Notes: generated from the sequence alone by a model not told the origin. Positions 1 to 10,191 are shown, counted from the stretch's first letter. The stretch: DNA of 64,000 bases from Brachybacterium sacelli (GCF_017876545.1 NZ_JAGIOD010000002.1:434001-498000); one strand, 5' to 3'. Made by a program: numbers and translations.

Positions 1-207
1 GCGGTCGGAGCCGGTGCCGGACGCGGCGTCCCGCCGTCGGTGTCCTGCTCGGACGTGCTCTCGGTCATGGGCACCACTGTGGCACGACGGGCGGACACCT
101 CGCGCGTCCTCCCCGGATTGGGGACGGAGCCTTCCTGGGGAGGGCGGGTCCGTCCCGAGGTCGGCGGTGGGCCTGCGGGGGGCGGGGGATATCGGCATGA
201 TGGGCGC

Positions 208-2205
208 GTGAGCTCCCACACGCTGACCCGTCCACCGGTCGTCGCCTTCCTCGTGATCATGCTGGCGTCCCTCATCGCCCTCGCGCCCCTAGGGCTGCCG
301 CGGGCGCACGCCGAAGGGTTCAACACCGGTCGTACTGCTCCGTCGATGCTGGTCATGGACGGCTCCGGGTCGATGTCCGCCGAGGATGTGGGCGGGCGCA
401 GCCGGATGGAGGTCGCCAAGGAGGCGCTCACCACCCTCGTGCCGATGCTGCCCGAGGACGCGAACGTGGGACTGATGACCTACGGCAACTCGGATCCGGC
501 GACGGCCGCGGATCAGGAGGCCGCCTGCCAGGACGTGAAGACGCTGGTGGAGCCCGACGGGCTGGACCGTGACGGGCTGCTCGAGGCGATCAGCGGGGTG
601 AAGCCCTCGGGATACACCCCGATCGGGCTGTCCTTGCAGAAAGCCGCCGGCGCTCTCCCCGAGGCCGAGATGCGCTCCATCGTCCTGGTCTCCGACGGGA
701 TCGACGAGTGCGGCGGTCCGCCTCCGTGCGAGGTCGCCGCCGATCTGGCCGCGGCGCATCCCGAGCTGCGCATCCACACCATCGGCTTCAAGGCCGAACA
801 AGATGCCCGCGACCAGCTGGCCTGCATCGCCGAGGCCACGGGCGGCACTTTCGCCGACGCCACCGACGCGGAGACCCTGCGCGATGAGCTGCTGGTGAAG
901 ATGACCCGCGCGATCCAGGGGTACGCCTCGCAGGGAAGCCCCATCACCGGCGGCACGACGCCCGAAGAGGCCGTGGACCTCACCCCGGGCTCCTACCTGG
1001 ACGTGCTGGAGCACGGCAGCGCCGGCATCGACGACGGCGAGGGCTTCTCGCGCTACTACCGGCTGCAGATCGCACCCGGGGAGGTCGCGCACCTGTCGGC
1101 GACGATGATCCTGCCCGGCGGTGAGGGCGCCGACAACAAGCTCGCCCAGCTCCAGCTGCGCACGATGAGCCCTGACGGCGTGGACTGCCGCATCGGTGAG
1201 GTCAACGCCCGCGCCGAGGCCGATCTGGGCAAGGGGCCGATCACGGCGACGATCGCGACCCCGCGCATGGGGGCGACGGAGAACCTCTCCTGCTTCGGGG
1301 AGGACTCCGACGGCGCGGTGATCCTCGAGGTCGAGCGCACCGGAAGCCCCTCGCAGGAGGAGGCGGTGCCGGTCGAGGTGCAGTTCTTCGCCGAGGAGGC
1401 GGTGGACCTCGACGGAATGCCGCCGGCCATGCAACATGTGAGCCCGCTGGATCCGCTGCCGGCTCCGACCGATGGCGCGCAGATCCAGCCGGCGTTCTCC
1501 TTCGCCTCCGCGCTCCCGGCGACCGACGGACCGATGCGGGGCACGATCATTCCTGGTGAGGTGCAGTTCTTCCGCGTCCCCGTCCAATACGGCCAGCAGG
1601 TGCGCAGCGCCCTGACACTGGGGGACTTCGAGACCCCGGAGGGGATGGAGCTGACGCTGCAGGCCACGCTCCTCTCCCCGCTGCGGGACGGGGTCTACTC
1701 GACCCTCCCACCGCTGACCGATCCCGACCCGTCGGGGTTCTCCGAGCCCGCGACGCCCGGCGCGACCATGCAGCTGAACCAGGCCACCCCCGTCCAGTTC
1801 CGCAACCGGGACGAAGGCGGGACGGCGGCGAGAACGTCGTTCCTGGCCGGTGATTACTATCTGCAGCTCGCCGTGGTGCCCTCCAGCTACTCGGCCGACC
1901 GGCTGTTCGAGGTGCCCTATGTGATCGATCTCGAAGCGTCCGGCGAGGTCGGGAAGGGGCCGGAGCTGACCGGTCAGGGGGCCGCCTCGGCCGAGGACCG
2001 TACGGCGGAGGACCCAGGTGCGGCCTCGCCGTCGGACGGCGGTGGAGCGACGGTGCCCGAGCTGGAGGATCCGCCGAGCGAGGCGGATACCGCCGGATTC
2101 CACCTGCCGGCCGTCGCCTGGGTGGCGATCGGAGGAGCGGGCGGCGGCATCGCGCTCGGCGCCCTCACGATCGGGGCCGTGGAGCTGGTGCGCCGGCTGC
2201 GGTGA
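208..2205 (+). CDS. Secreted, C-terminally anchored von Willebrand factor A domain protein
   Basis: About 665 aa, probably exported and held at the cell surface. I start at GTG 208 because the next ~35 residues form a signal peptide (hydrophobic core around residues 11-30, ending AHA). The reading frame stays open upstream, but that part does not look like protein. Residues 46-56 read SMLVMDGSGSM, a MIDAS metal site (D51, S53, S55), followed by VSDGIDECGG typical of the VWA fold. The middle part is beta-rich and unassigned. A Gly/Ala-rich transmembrane segment and a basic RRLR tail end the protein. VWA domains bind partners through a divalent metal; the partner here is unknown. Stands alone, followed by convergent rmuC. 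Confidence 0.8.
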   Translation: MSSHTLTRPPVVAFLVIMLASLIALAPLGLPRAHAEGFNTGRTAPSMLVMDGSGSMSAEDVGGRSRMEVAKEALTTLVPMLPEDANVGLMTYGNSDPATAADQEAACQDVKTLVEPDGLDRDGLLEAISGVKPSGYTPIGLSLQKAAGALPEAEMRSIVLVSDGIDECGGPPPCEVAADLAAAHPELRIHTIGFKAEQDARDQLACIAEATGGTFADATDAETLRDELLVKMTRAIQGYASQGSPITGGTTPEEAVDLTPGSYLDVLEHGSAGIDDGEGFSRYYRLQIAPGEVAHLSATMILPGGEGADNKLAQLQLRTMSPDGVDCRIGEVNARAEADLGKGPITATIATPRMGATENLSCFGEDSDGAVILEVERTGSPSQEEAVPVEVQFFAEEAVDLDGMPPAMQHVSPLDPLPAPTDGAQIQPAFSFASALPATDGPMRGTIIPGEVQFFRVPVQYGQQVRSALTLGDFETPEGMELTLQATLLSPLRDGVYSTLPPLTDPDPSGFSEPATPGATMQLNQATPVQFRNRDEGGTAARTSFLAGDYYLQLAVVPSSYSADRLFEVPYVIDLEASGEVGKGPELTGQGAASAEDRTAEDPGAASPSDGGGATVPELEDPPSEADTAGFHLPAVAWVAIGGAGGGIALGALTIGAVELVRRLR

Positions 2206-2373
2206 TCTCGACCCGCGGCAGGGGCTCCGGGCCGGCGAAGCCCTGTCGGCTCCGGCTGTTCGATCTCGCGCCGCCGGCCCCGCTCGCGGAGCCGCCGAAT
2301 TGTTCGGACCGCCGAACTGACCGATCGGTGGCATCCGTGCCCGGAGCGTTCCCGCGGGAACGTCGTCGTGTTG

Positions 2374-3588
2374 TCAGACTGCGCGGTCCTCGAACCCCGT
2401 GTGTCGTCCCCGGTTCTCCGTCGACCCGGCGAGATCGGCGATCTCCGTCTCCTCCAGGGTGCGGGAACGCCGGGTGAGCTGGTCGACCTCGTCGACGGGC
2501 GTACCCGCCAGGCCGAGGTCCTCGAAGCGCCGTGCGGTCACCATCACCCGCGACTGCAGGGAGCCGACCGCCTCGTTGAAGGCGGCGACGGAGGAGTCCA
2601 GGGAACGCCCCACCTTGCCCAGGTGAGAGGTGAAGGTGCCCAGGCGGTGGTGCAGCTCGCGGCCCGCATCGAGGACTGCCCGGGCGTCACGGTTCAGAGC
2701 ATCGGTGCGCCAGGTGTGGGCGACGGTGCGCAGCAGCGCGACCAGGGTCGCGGGGGAGGCGATCACGACGTCCTTGCCGAAGGCGTCCTCCAGCAGCGCC
2801 GGGTCCGTCTCCAGCGCGGCGGCCAGCACGCCGTCACTGGGCACGAACAGCACGGTGAACTCGGGGGTGTCCCCGAGCGACTTCCAGTACGCCTTCGAGG
2901 AGACGACGCCGACGTGGTGGCGCAGTGCCTTCGCATGCGCGGTCCGTCGGGTCGCGGCGCGCGCCGCGTCGGTCTCCTCCGTGGCGTCGAGGTAGGCATC
3001 CATCGGGGCTTTCGCGTCGATGACCACGTGCCGGTCCCCGGCCAGGTGCACGACGAGATCCGGGCGCTGGCCGGCGTTCCCGTCGGCCCGGGTGCCGGGC
3101 AGCTGCTCGGTGAAGTCGACGTGCTCGAGCATGCCCGCGGCCTCGACGATCCGGCGCAGCTGCACCTCGCCCCAGCGCCCCCGGGCCGTGGGCGCGCGCA
3201 GCGCAGCGGTGAGCGCACTGGTGCCGGCCTCCAGGGACTGGGCACGCTGGGACAGTTGGGTGAGATGGGAGCGCAGCGCCCCCTCGGCCTCCCCGCGGGC
3301 AGCCTCGGAGCGGGCCAGGGATCGCTCGAGGTGGGAGAGGGTCGCGGTGATGGGCGCGAGCGTGCGCTGCAGCTCCGCCGCGCGCTCCTCCTCGGCAGCG
3401 TCCCGGCGCGACACGTCCCGCTCGTGCCGTTCGTCGGCCAGGCGCAACAGCCGGTCGGCGGCGACGGAGTCGGCACGATGACCCTGCTCGAGAGAGCGGG
3501 CCTGTTCACGGGTGAGCAGCCAGGTCACCACGGCGCCGAGGGCCGCCCCCAGCACGAGTCCCAGCAGAAGCATCGGTGTACCGCTCAT
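2374..3588 (-). CDS. rmuC: RmuC family DNA recombination protein
   Basis: 404 aa. In the RmuC family the protein limits recombination-associated rearrangements and has a nuclease-like core. Visible here: an N-terminal membrane segment (about residues 6-25), a long charged coiled coil (about 25-125), then the RmuC core with RGRWGEVQLRRIVEAAGML and VIDAKAPMDAYLDA, the conserved Asp-Ala-Lys stretch. The start at ATG 3588 (MSGTPMLLLG) places the membrane helix at the N-terminus as in the family; an upstream in-frame extension is rejected. Monocistronic and convergent with the VWA gene. Length is in the normal family range. Confidence 0.9.
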   Translation of the reverse strand: MSGTPMLLLGLVLGAALGAVVTWLLTREQARSLEQGHRADSVAADRLLRLADERHERDVSRRDAAEEERAAELQRTLAPITATLSHLERSLARSEAARGEAEGALRSHLTQLSQRAQSLEAGTSALTAALRAPTARGRWGEVQLRRIVEAAGMLEHVDFTEQLPGTRADGNAGQRPDLVVHLAGDRHVVIDAKAPMDAYLDATEETDAARAATRRTAHAKALRHHVGVVSSKAYWKSLGDTPEFTVLFVPSDGVLAAALETDPALLEDAFGKDVVIASPATLVALLRTVAHTWRTDALNRDARAVLDAGRELHHRLGTFTSHLGKVGRSLDSSVAAFNEAVGSLQSRVMVTARRFEDLGLAGTPVDEVDQLTRRSRTLEETEIADLAGSTENRGRHTGFEDRAV

Positions 3589-3759
3589 GGCTTCAGGACA
3601 CCACGGGGGTGTGACACGCGAGCGGCACCACGCCCGCCCGGCGTGGACCTTGACGCCACAGTCCCGCGGGTCATACATTATTCAATGTTCAAGCAGTTCA
3701 TCGGGTCGGCAGATCGAGCATCGGCCGACGGCGCCAGGGGGCGCGGGAAGGGAGCGGGC

Positions 3760-4410
3760 ATGGCACGCATCGTGGTTCTCGGGGGCACCGGATACGCCGG
3801 CGGCCACCTCGTCGCGACGGCCGTGACGCGAGGCCACGACGTCCTCGCCGTCAGCCGTACCGCTCCCGCGGAGCCTGTCGAAGGTGCTTCCTACCGCACC
3901 GCCGACGTCCGTGACGAGACCGCCCTGGCGGCCCTGCTGGAGGGGGCCGACGTCGCCGTCTCCGCCCTCTCTCCGCGCGGTGACATGGCAGATCCCGACC
4001 TCTTCCGCGGCATCGAGTCGACCCTGGCCCGCCTCGCCCGGTCGGAGGGCGTGCGCCTCGGCGTGATCGGCGGCGCCGGCTCGCTGCTGGTCGCCGAGGG
4101 TGGACCGAAGCTCGTCGACACCCCGGATTTCCCGTCGGAGTTCGCCCAGGAGCCGCGGATCCTCGATGCCGTGCTGGAGGACCTGCGGTCCTCGGACGAG
4201 GGCCTGGAGTGGTTCTTCGTCAGCCCCGCCGGCGGCTTCGGTGACTTCGCCCCCGGCGAGGCGACCGGCACCTACCGCCTCGGCGGGGACGTGCTACTGA
4301 CCGATGACGAGGGGAAGTCCTACATCTCCGGCCAGGATCTCGCCCTCGCGATCATCGACGAGGTCGAGGAGCCCGCGCATCGTCGTCGTCGCTTCACCGT
4401 CGCGTACTGA
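3760..4410 (+). CDS. NAD(P)-binding Rossmann protein (NmrA/epimerase-like)
   Basis: 216 aa, cytosolic. The N-terminus MARIVVLGGTGYAGG is a dinucleotide-binding Gly motif after the first beta strand. The rest resembles the short atypical SDR / NAD(P)H-binding group (YwnB/YesF-like): DVRDETALAALLEGADVAVSALSP in the middle and a C-terminal part that lacks the Tyr-x3-Lys pair of classical SDRs. The substrate is unknown; relatives are oxidoreductases or redox sensors. The start is ATG 3760 because the Gly motif must lie at the N-terminus. Stands alone between rmuC (divergent) and ychF. Confidence 0.75.
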   Translation: MARIVVLGGTGYAGGHLVATAVTRGHDVLAVSRTAPAEPVEGASYRTADVRDETALAALLEGADVAVSALSPRGDMADPDLFRGIESTLARLARSEGVRLGVIGGAGSLLVAEGGPKLVDTPDFPSEFAQEPRILDAVLEDLRSSDEGLEWFFVSPAGGFGDFAPGEATGTYRLGGDVLLTDDEGKSYISGQDLALAIIDEVEEPAHRRRRFTVAY

Positions 4411-4500
4411 TTCCTCTCAGCGGTACCGCGGAGATCTGAGACCAGCGGCTCACCCTCTGGATCCCCGGCGCCCCGGAACGGCCCCGTAGAATCTCCTCCC

Positions 4501-5604
4501 GTGGCTCTTACTATCGGAATCGTCGGGCTGCCCAACGTCGGCAAGTCCACCCTGTTCAACGCCCTCACCCGCGCCGAGGTCCTCGCCGCGAACTACCCGT
4601 TCGCGACCATCGACCCCAACGTCGGCGTGGTGCCGCTGCCCGACCCTCGGCTCGGTCAGCTCTCGGGCATCTTCGACAGCGAGAAGCTGGTCCCGGCGAC
4701 CGTCTCCTTCGTGGACATCGCCGGCATCGTCAAGGGCGCCAGCGAGGGAGAGGGACTGGGCAACAAGTTCCTCGCCAACATCCGCGAGGCCGAGGCCATC
4801 TGCCAGGTCACCCGTGCCTTCTCCGACCCCGACGTGACCCGTGTGGACGGATCGGTCGACGCGGCCGGGGACATGGAGACCATCACCACCGAGCTGATCC
4901 TCGCCGATCTCCAGACCATCGAGAACTCGATGCAGCGCCTGGAGAAGGAGACCAAGCGCGGACTGCTCGAGCCCTCCGTGCTGGAGAACGTCACCACGGC
5001 GAAGGCACTGCTCGAGACCGGAAAGACCCTGTACCAAGGGGCCGAGGCCGCGGGGATCGACGTCGCCGAACTGCGCGAGCTGCAGCTGATGACCGCCAAG
5101 CCCTTCATCTACGTCTTCAACACCGACGAGGACGGCCTCGCCGACACCGCGATGCAGGAGCGGATGCGAGCACTGGTCGCCCCCGCCGAGGCGATCTTCC
5201 TGGACGCCAAGTTCGAGGCCGAGCTCATCGAACTCGACGCCGAGGAGGCCGCGGAGATGCTCGAGTCCACCGGGCAGGAGGAGTCAGGTCTGGACCAGCT
5301 GGCCCGAGTCGGCTTCGACACGCTCGGCCTGCAGACCTATCTCACCGCCGGCCCCAAGGAGGCGCGCGCCTGGACCATCCCCAAGGGCGCGACCGCACCG
5401 CAGGCCGCCGGCGTCATCCATAGCGACTTCGAGCGCGGCTTCATCAAGGCCGAGATCGTCTCCTTTGACCAGCTGCTGGATGCCGGCTCGATGGCAGAGG
5501 CGAAGGCGCGGGGCAAGGTGCGCATGGAGGGCAAGGAGTACGTCATGCGCGATGGCGACGTGGTGGAGTTCAGGACGGGACTTACGTCTGGGGGTAAGAA
5601 ATGA
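4501..5604 (+). CDS. ychF: YchF family P-loop ATPase with an altered C-terminus
   Basis: 367 aa. YchF is a universal Obg-related, ribosome-associated ATPase. Visible: P-loop GLPNVGKST (residues 8-16), DIAGIVKGAS (switch II) and NTDE in place of the NKxD G4 motif, which in this family goes with ATP rather than GTP use, then the C-terminal TGS domain. Family members normally end VVEFRFNV; this one ends VVEFRTGLTSGGKK, so the last codons have been replaced at position about 5574 by integrated DNA. GTG start at 4501. The protein probably stays functional because only the last few residues differ. The gene end is the attachment site of the downstream island. Confidence 0.95.
   Translation: MALTIGIVGLPNVGKSTLFNALTRAEVLAANYPFATIDPNVGVVPLPDPRLGQLSGIFDSEKLVPATVSFVDIAGIVKGASEGEGLGNKFLANIREAEAICQVTRAFSDPDVTRVDGSVDAAGDMETITTELILADLQTIENSMQRLEKETKRGLLEPSVLENVTTAKALLETGKTLYQGAEAAGIDVAELRELQLMTAKPFIYVFNTDEDGLADTAMQERMRALVAPAEAIFLDAKFEAELIELDAEEAAEMLESTGQEESGLDQLARVGFDTLGLQTYLTAGPKEARAWTIPKGATAPQAAGVIHSDFERGFIKAEIVSFDQLLDAGSMAEAKARGKVRMEGKEYVMRDGDVVEFRTGLTSGGKK
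5555..5591 (+). repeat. Left attachment junction (attL-like) in ychF
   Basis: The ychF-derived part GACGTGGTGGAGTTCAGG (5557-5574) is followed by foreign sequence GGGACTTACGTCTGG instead of the expected last codons (Phe-Asn-Val-stop). The core is shared with the repeats downstream from 20282 on, but the right arm differs from them. This makes it the only attL-type copy in the window. Confidence 0.7.
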
Positions 5605-5698
5605 AGCCCTACGATCTAAAGCCGATTATGGGCCACGATTCAAATGCATTTGGTCATGGGAGCTACCGTCGTTCCGGCCAAGTGAGAGGAAAGGGTGA

Positions 5699-7528
5699 AT
5701 GATGACGTTCCTGCAAGAGCTGGAGGCTGTGCTCCATAATGATGAACGTTTCGTCTCGCAAGATGGCCAGTTACTTAAGCCCCGCATTCAAGATGCTATA
5801 ACTCGTCTAGACTCCGACCTCCTCCGTGCGTTGCTAGCGTCAACCTCCCTAAGATCCTATTTCTTCAAAGACGTCGATGGCATCACGGTCTTCGACCAGG
5901 AGAAGTTCATGTGGGTCGTCAACTCCAAAGAGTTCCTGCCCGACAGCTACACGAGCTACCGCAACAAGATAGGACTCTCCGCCAACGACCACGACCTCCT
6001 CACTTCGTCAAACGAAGTCTCCCTTGTCTGGCCATACAAGGATTGCGTACTCGAAGGCGGTCAAGACAAAGAAGACGAAAAGCGCGACGAAGTCTTCTAC
6101 AACGAGACGCTTGCACCCGACGAAGTAGGCAGACTCCTAGCGCCCAAGGTCTTCAGCAACGCCATCAGGTACACCGCAGAAGGAGAAGAACGCGTCACGG
6201 AGTTCGACGAGCACGACAATCTTCTCATCAAAGGCAACAACCTGCTCGCCCTGAGCTCACTGCTGGAACGATACGAAGGCCAGATCAAATGTATTTATAT
6301 TGACCCCCCATACAACACTGGAAGCGATGGGTTTAACTACAACGACCAGTTCAATCATTCAACATGGCTCGCATTTATAAAGAATCGCTTGTCGCTTGCT
6401 CGGCGACTGCTAGCTGACGATGGCGTAATTTTCCTTAGTCTTGATGACAAGGAAGCGCACTATTGCAAAGTTCTCATGGATGAGGTTTTTGGTCGGGAAA
6501 ACTTTGTGGCTGATATTTCCCATAAGGCGCGATCTTCCGTCTCCAACGACAAAGTTATTTCAGTGAGCCACAATCATCTGCTAATGTTCGCGCGGAACGA
6601 ACGGCGAATCTATACCCAGCGAGAGAAGTATGGAGTAGCGAAAGATACTTCCACCTTCACCCTGAAGGACGACCGTGGTTATTACAAGCTCGTGCCAGTT
6701 GATGGCCCCGGAGGTGCGCGAAAAGGTAACCCCTACTACGAATTCCTAGGGGTGGAGGGCTACTGGAGGTTCTCCAAGGAAACGATGCAAGAAATGTACG
6801 ACAATGGGCTGATCGTCAAACAAGGTAAATCGCTTCAGCAGAAGTACTACAAGTCAAAGGCAGAGGGGCAGCGGCAAACTATTACAACCTGGTGGGATGA
6901 AGGTTTGCTGACTTCAAGTGCTAGCTCGGAGTTGAAGAACAAGCTGGATCTGCAGTTTAGTAACCCAAAAAACGAAGCCCTGCTTGAGCTGGTTCTAGAA
7001 TTCGCCACCCAAAGTGGAGATCTGGTTCTCGACTTTTTCCTTGGTTCTGGGACTACTGCTGCGGTGGCTCATAAGATGGGGCGTCGCTATATCGGTGTCG
7101 AGCAGATGGATTATGTCTCGTCTGTGACGGTTCCGCGTTTGCAGAAAGTCATTGCTGGGGAGCAAGGCGGTGTCTCGAAGACTCAGGAATGGGAGGGTGG
7201 TGGCTCGTTCGTCTACGTCGAGCTTGCCGAGCAGGGCGAGAAGTTGATGCGCGAGCTGCAGGATGCGACAACTTCGGACGAGGTTCAGGTTGTGCTTGAT
7301 CGGGCAACCGAACGCGGACTGTTGCGGCCGTCTGTCCTACCTGAGCAGTTAGCGACTTCCTCATCGGAGTTTGAACAGCTGTCCCTCGATGACCAGAAGC
7401 GGACTGTTGCTGACCTGATTGACAAGAACCGGCTGTACATTAACGCTTCAGATGTTGAAGACACTGACCTTGGATTGTCGGAGGCTGACATCGCGTTCAC
7501 GAAGTCCTTCTACCAGAAGGGCGAATGA
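5699..7528 (+). CDS. Type III restriction-modification DNA methyltransferase (Mod)
   Basis: 609 aa. This is the recognition and methylation subunit of a type III R-M system, most likely an N6-adenine methyltransferase using SAM. The catalytic motif IV DPPYNTG starts at residue 202, and the SAM-binding motif DFFLGSGTT comes later, at residue 445. That order is the beta class typical of type III Mod, with the target-recognition region in between. A strong ribosome site (AGAGGAAAGGG) precedes ATG 5699; ATG 5702 is an equal alternative. The stop overlaps the start of res by 4 bases (translational coupling). GC content and codon use are lower than in the flanking chromosome, a sign of transfer. 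Confidence 0.92.
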   Translation: MMTFLQELEAVLHNDERFVSQDGQLLKPRIQDAITRLDSDLLRALLASTSLRSYFFKDVDGITVFDQEKFMWVVNSKEFLPDSYTSYRNKIGLSANDHDLLTSSNEVSLVWPYKDCVLEGGQDKEDEKRDEVFYNETLAPDEVGRLLAPKVFSNAIRYTAEGEERVTEFDEHDNLLIKGNNLLALSSLLERYEGQIKCIYIDPPYNTGSDGFNYNDQFNHSTWLAFIKNRLSLARRLLADDGVIFLSLDDKEAHYCKVLMDEVFGRENFVADISHKARSSVSNDKVISVSHNHLLMFARNERRIYTQREKYGVAKDTSTFTLKDDRGYYKLVPVDGPGGARKGNPYYEFLGVEGYWRFSKETMQEMYDNGLIVKQGKSLQQKYYKSKAEGQRQTITTWWDEGLLTSSASSELKNKLDLQFSNPKNEALLELVLEFATQSGDLVLDFFLGSGTTAAVAHKMGRRYIGVEQMDYVSSVTVPRLQKVIAGEQGGVSKTQEWEGGGSFVYVELAEQGEKLMRELQDATTSDEVQVVLDRATERGLLRPSVLPEQLATSSSEFEQLSLDDQKRTVADLIDKNRLYINASDVEDTDLGLSEADIAFTKSFYQKGE

Positions 7529-10164
7529 TGAGCACCCCATCTAACCAGGACATGTTCCTGTTCCAGCAGCTTGACCTGTTTTATGACTTTGGCACGCAAC
7601 ACGAGCTGCCGGCTCATATTGCGCAGAATCTCGCCCCGCACATCGAGCTGCGTGAATACCAGGAGCACGCGTTCTCGAACATGCTCGAATATCTGAGCAA
7701 TGAGAATTTCTCGAAGAACCGCCAGACGCATTTGCTGTATCACATGGCGACTGGTTCAGGTAAGACCGTGATGATGGCAAGCCTCATCCTGCACTACTAC
7801 TCGCTCGGCTACCGAAACTTCCTGTTCTTCGTGAACCAGACGAACATCATTGAGAAGACCAAAGTTAACTTTCTGGATACAGCCTCAGGTAAGTATCTGT
7901 TCGCCGAGTCAATCGAGATCGATGGCATGCGGGTTCCCATCAACGAGGTCGGCAACTTTGCTGCCGCCGACCCGAACGCAATCAACCTCTGCTTCTCGAC
8001 GACACAAAAGCTGCACATTGATTTCCTCGCCCCGAAGGAAAACTCCCTCACAAGCGATGACTTCGAGGATGCCCCAGTGGTGATGATTTCTGACGAGTCA
8101 CACCACGTGAATACACGAACCAAGAGGGCAACGAAGGCTGAGGACGAGGAAGACCGCTCCTGGGAATACACGGTCAGCTCAGCCTTCCTGGGCAACCGGG
8201 ATAATGTGCTACTGGAGTTCACGGCGACTGTCGATCTACGCGACCGCAACATCCTACAGAAGTACAAAGATAAGATCGTCTTCGACTACCCGCTGGCACG
8301 CTTCCGTGAGTCAGGGTTCACGAAGGACTTCCAAAACTTCCAGTCCGCCCTTGACCCGTGGGGAAGGACTCTTCAAGCACTGGTCTTGTCGGAGTATCGC
8401 CGCGCATCATTCGCTGACGGCGGCGTCTACTCGAAGCCCGTTGTGCTGTTGAAGTCGCAGCGGATCGACGATTCGGAAGCGTTTTACGACGAGTTCTTCC
8501 AGCGACTCCACCGGCTCACTGAGAACGAAATCTTGGACATGGCCACCGACGGTCTGATGAAACAAGCAATCGGCTACTTCCAGGAGAAGGACCCGAGCCT
8601 GCGCTCCCTGCGATCGAGCATCCAGCAGGGGTTCGCCGAAGAGAACGCCATCATCATGAACGGCTCGACCGACAACTCGACTGACAAGCAGCTGGCGGTG
8701 AACTCGCTCGAAGATCACTCCAACCCGTATCGGATTATCTTCACGGTGGACATGCTCAACGAAGGCTGGGACGTCCTCAACCTCTACGACATCGTCCGCC
8801 TCTACGAAACACGTCAGGGAGGCAAAGCAGGCAAGCCCGGTGCGTACACGATCAAGGAAGCGCAGCTGATTGGGCGCGGAGCCCGCTACTTCCCGTTCTT
8901 GCTCGACAACGAGTCCGTGGACCGCGATCAAGAAGACATGTTCGTCCGCAAGTACGATCACGACCTTGACAGCCCGAGTCGGCTCCTTGAAACCCTGCTC
9001 TACCACTCCAAGCAGGACTCGAAGTACATCACCGAGCTGCGCCTCGCACTGCGCGAAACCGGCTTGCTGCCCGATGAAGTCACCGAAGTCACCTACGAAC
9101 TCAAACCGTCGTTCAAACAGACGGACTTCTACCACAAAGCGATGGTGTTCAGTAACCGCCGCGAGGAAATCTCCCGCCACGAGGTCACTCAGCTGGATAA
9201 CCGGGTGAAGTCGGCGATCTACCAGCTTGATGTCCGCCACGCGCCCTCACGGCTCGTGAGCCTCTTTGAAACAGACACTGGGCAAACAGAAGCGTCCAAG
9301 AGTCCGAAGGTTCATACGATCCGCCGAAAGATCAACGAGATGCCGTTGAATGTGGTCTTGGGATCGTTGGCGTGTTACGACGCACTGCGCTTCGAGGCGC
9401 TCAAGCACTATTTCCCTCACCTGGAATCGACCCGCAGGTTCGTTACATGTAGCGACTATCTTGGTGAAACTGAGATCACCTTCGAAAGCGACACCGAAGA
9501 CCTCACTGCGGCCGACCTGCGGGCAGGCTTGGACAAGGTGTTCCGAGCCGTCGCCAGCTACCTGGCAGGCATCAAGGCCACCTACAGAGGTACGCACCAG
9601 TTCGAAGCCACACGGTTGAATGAGGTGCTCCGGAACAAGCGCCTACAGATCGCGAACCCGGTCGAAGGCGGGATCGGCACCAGCCAAACCAACGATCCCG
9701 AGTCCAGCCGCCGCATCGACCTCGAAAACGCAGACTGGTACGTCTACAACGACAACTACGGCACCAGCGAAGAGAAGTCCTTCGTCAAGTACTTCTCGAC
9801 CGTCGTCGACGACCTCAAGAAGCAGTATGACGAGGTCTTCCTCGTGCGCAACGAACGGCTGGCGCCGTTGGCCATCTACTCGTTCGCAACCGGAGAGAGA
9901 TTCGAGCCTGACTACCTACTCTTCCTGCGAGAAGGGGGGCAGCCCTATAAGCAGGAACAGATCTACGTGGAACCGAAGGGAACGCACCTACTCGAAACCG
10001 ACAAGTGGAAGGAAGAGTTCCTCCTCGCGCTCAGGGAGAACGCGGTCCCTCACACAAATTATGTGGACAATACGGAGTATCGGATAATTGGGCTTCCGTT
10101 CTATAACTCGGACATTCGTATGGGTGACTTTCGAATGGCTTTGGAAGCGGCAGTCGAGAACTAG
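7525..10164 (+). CDS. Type III restriction endonuclease subunit (Res)
   Basis: 879 aa. ATP-dependent translocase and nuclease that cuts DNA together with Mod. Walker A is ATGSGKT (residues 75-81); the DExH-type motif reads SDESHH in the next part of helicase domain 1. Helicase domain 2 follows, with IFTVDMLNEGWDVLNLYDIV and QLIGRGARYFPF. A C-terminal PD-(D/E)xK nuclease is visible as EPDY (D796) and EPK (E816, K818). All key residues are present, so the system looks active. Starts inside the mod stop codon. No regulator gene is linked, as is usual for type III systems. Confidence 0.92.
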   Translation: MMSTPSNQDMFLFQQLDLFYDFGTQHELPAHIAQNLAPHIELREYQEHAFSNMLEYLSNENFSKNRQTHLLYHMATGSGKTVMMASLILHYYSLGYRNFLFFVNQTNIIEKTKVNFLDTASGKYLFAESIEIDGMRVPINEVGNFAAADPNAINLCFSTTQKLHIDFLAPKENSLTSDDFEDAPVVMISDESHHVNTRTKRATKAEDEEDRSWEYTVSSAFLGNRDNVLLEFTATVDLRDRNILQKYKDKIVFDYPLARFRESGFTKDFQNFQSALDPWGRTLQALVLSEYRRASFADGGVYSKPVVLLKSQRIDDSEAFYDEFFQRLHRLTENEILDMATDGLMKQAIGYFQEKDPSLRSLRSSIQQGFAEENAIIMNGSTDNSTDKQLAVNSLEDHSNPYRIIFTVDMLNEGWDVLNLYDIVRLYETRQGGKAGKPGAYTIKEAQLIGRGARYFPFLLDNESVDRDQEDMFVRKYDHDLDSPSRLLETLLYHSKQDSKYITELRLALRETGLLPDEVTEVTYELKPSFKQTDFYHKAMVFSNRREEISRHEVTQLDNRVKSAIYQLDVRHAPSRLVSLFETDTGQTEASKSPKVHTIRRKINEMPLNVVLGSLACYDALRFEALKHYFPHLESTRRFVTCSDYLGETEITFESDTEDLTAADLRAGLDKVFRAVASYLAGIKATYRGTHQFEATRLNEVLRNKRLQIANPVEGGIGTSQTNDPESSRRIDLENADWYVYNDNYGTSEEKSFVKYFSTVVDDLKKQYDEVFLVRNERLAPLAIYSFATGERFEPDYLLFLREGGQPYKQEQIYVEPKGTHLLETDKWKEEFLLALRENAVPHTNYVDNTEYRIIGLPFYNSDIRMGDFRMALEAAVEN

Positions 10165-10191
10165 CCTTAATGTAGCAATGCGCGGAGTTGA

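Noticed and set aside
40..207. N-terminal extension of the VWA protein
   Set aside because: It would place the signal peptide 56 residues inside; the sequence is Gly/Arg-rich and not protein-like.
289..2334. Minus-strand open frame across the VWA gene
   Set aside because: Arg/Gly/His-rich shadow frame; the plus-strand protein has signal peptide, MIDAS and membrane anchor.
2368..3759. Plus-strand extension of the NAD(P)-binding protein across rmuC
   Set aside because: Antisense of rmuC; the Rossmann Gly motif requires a start at 3760.
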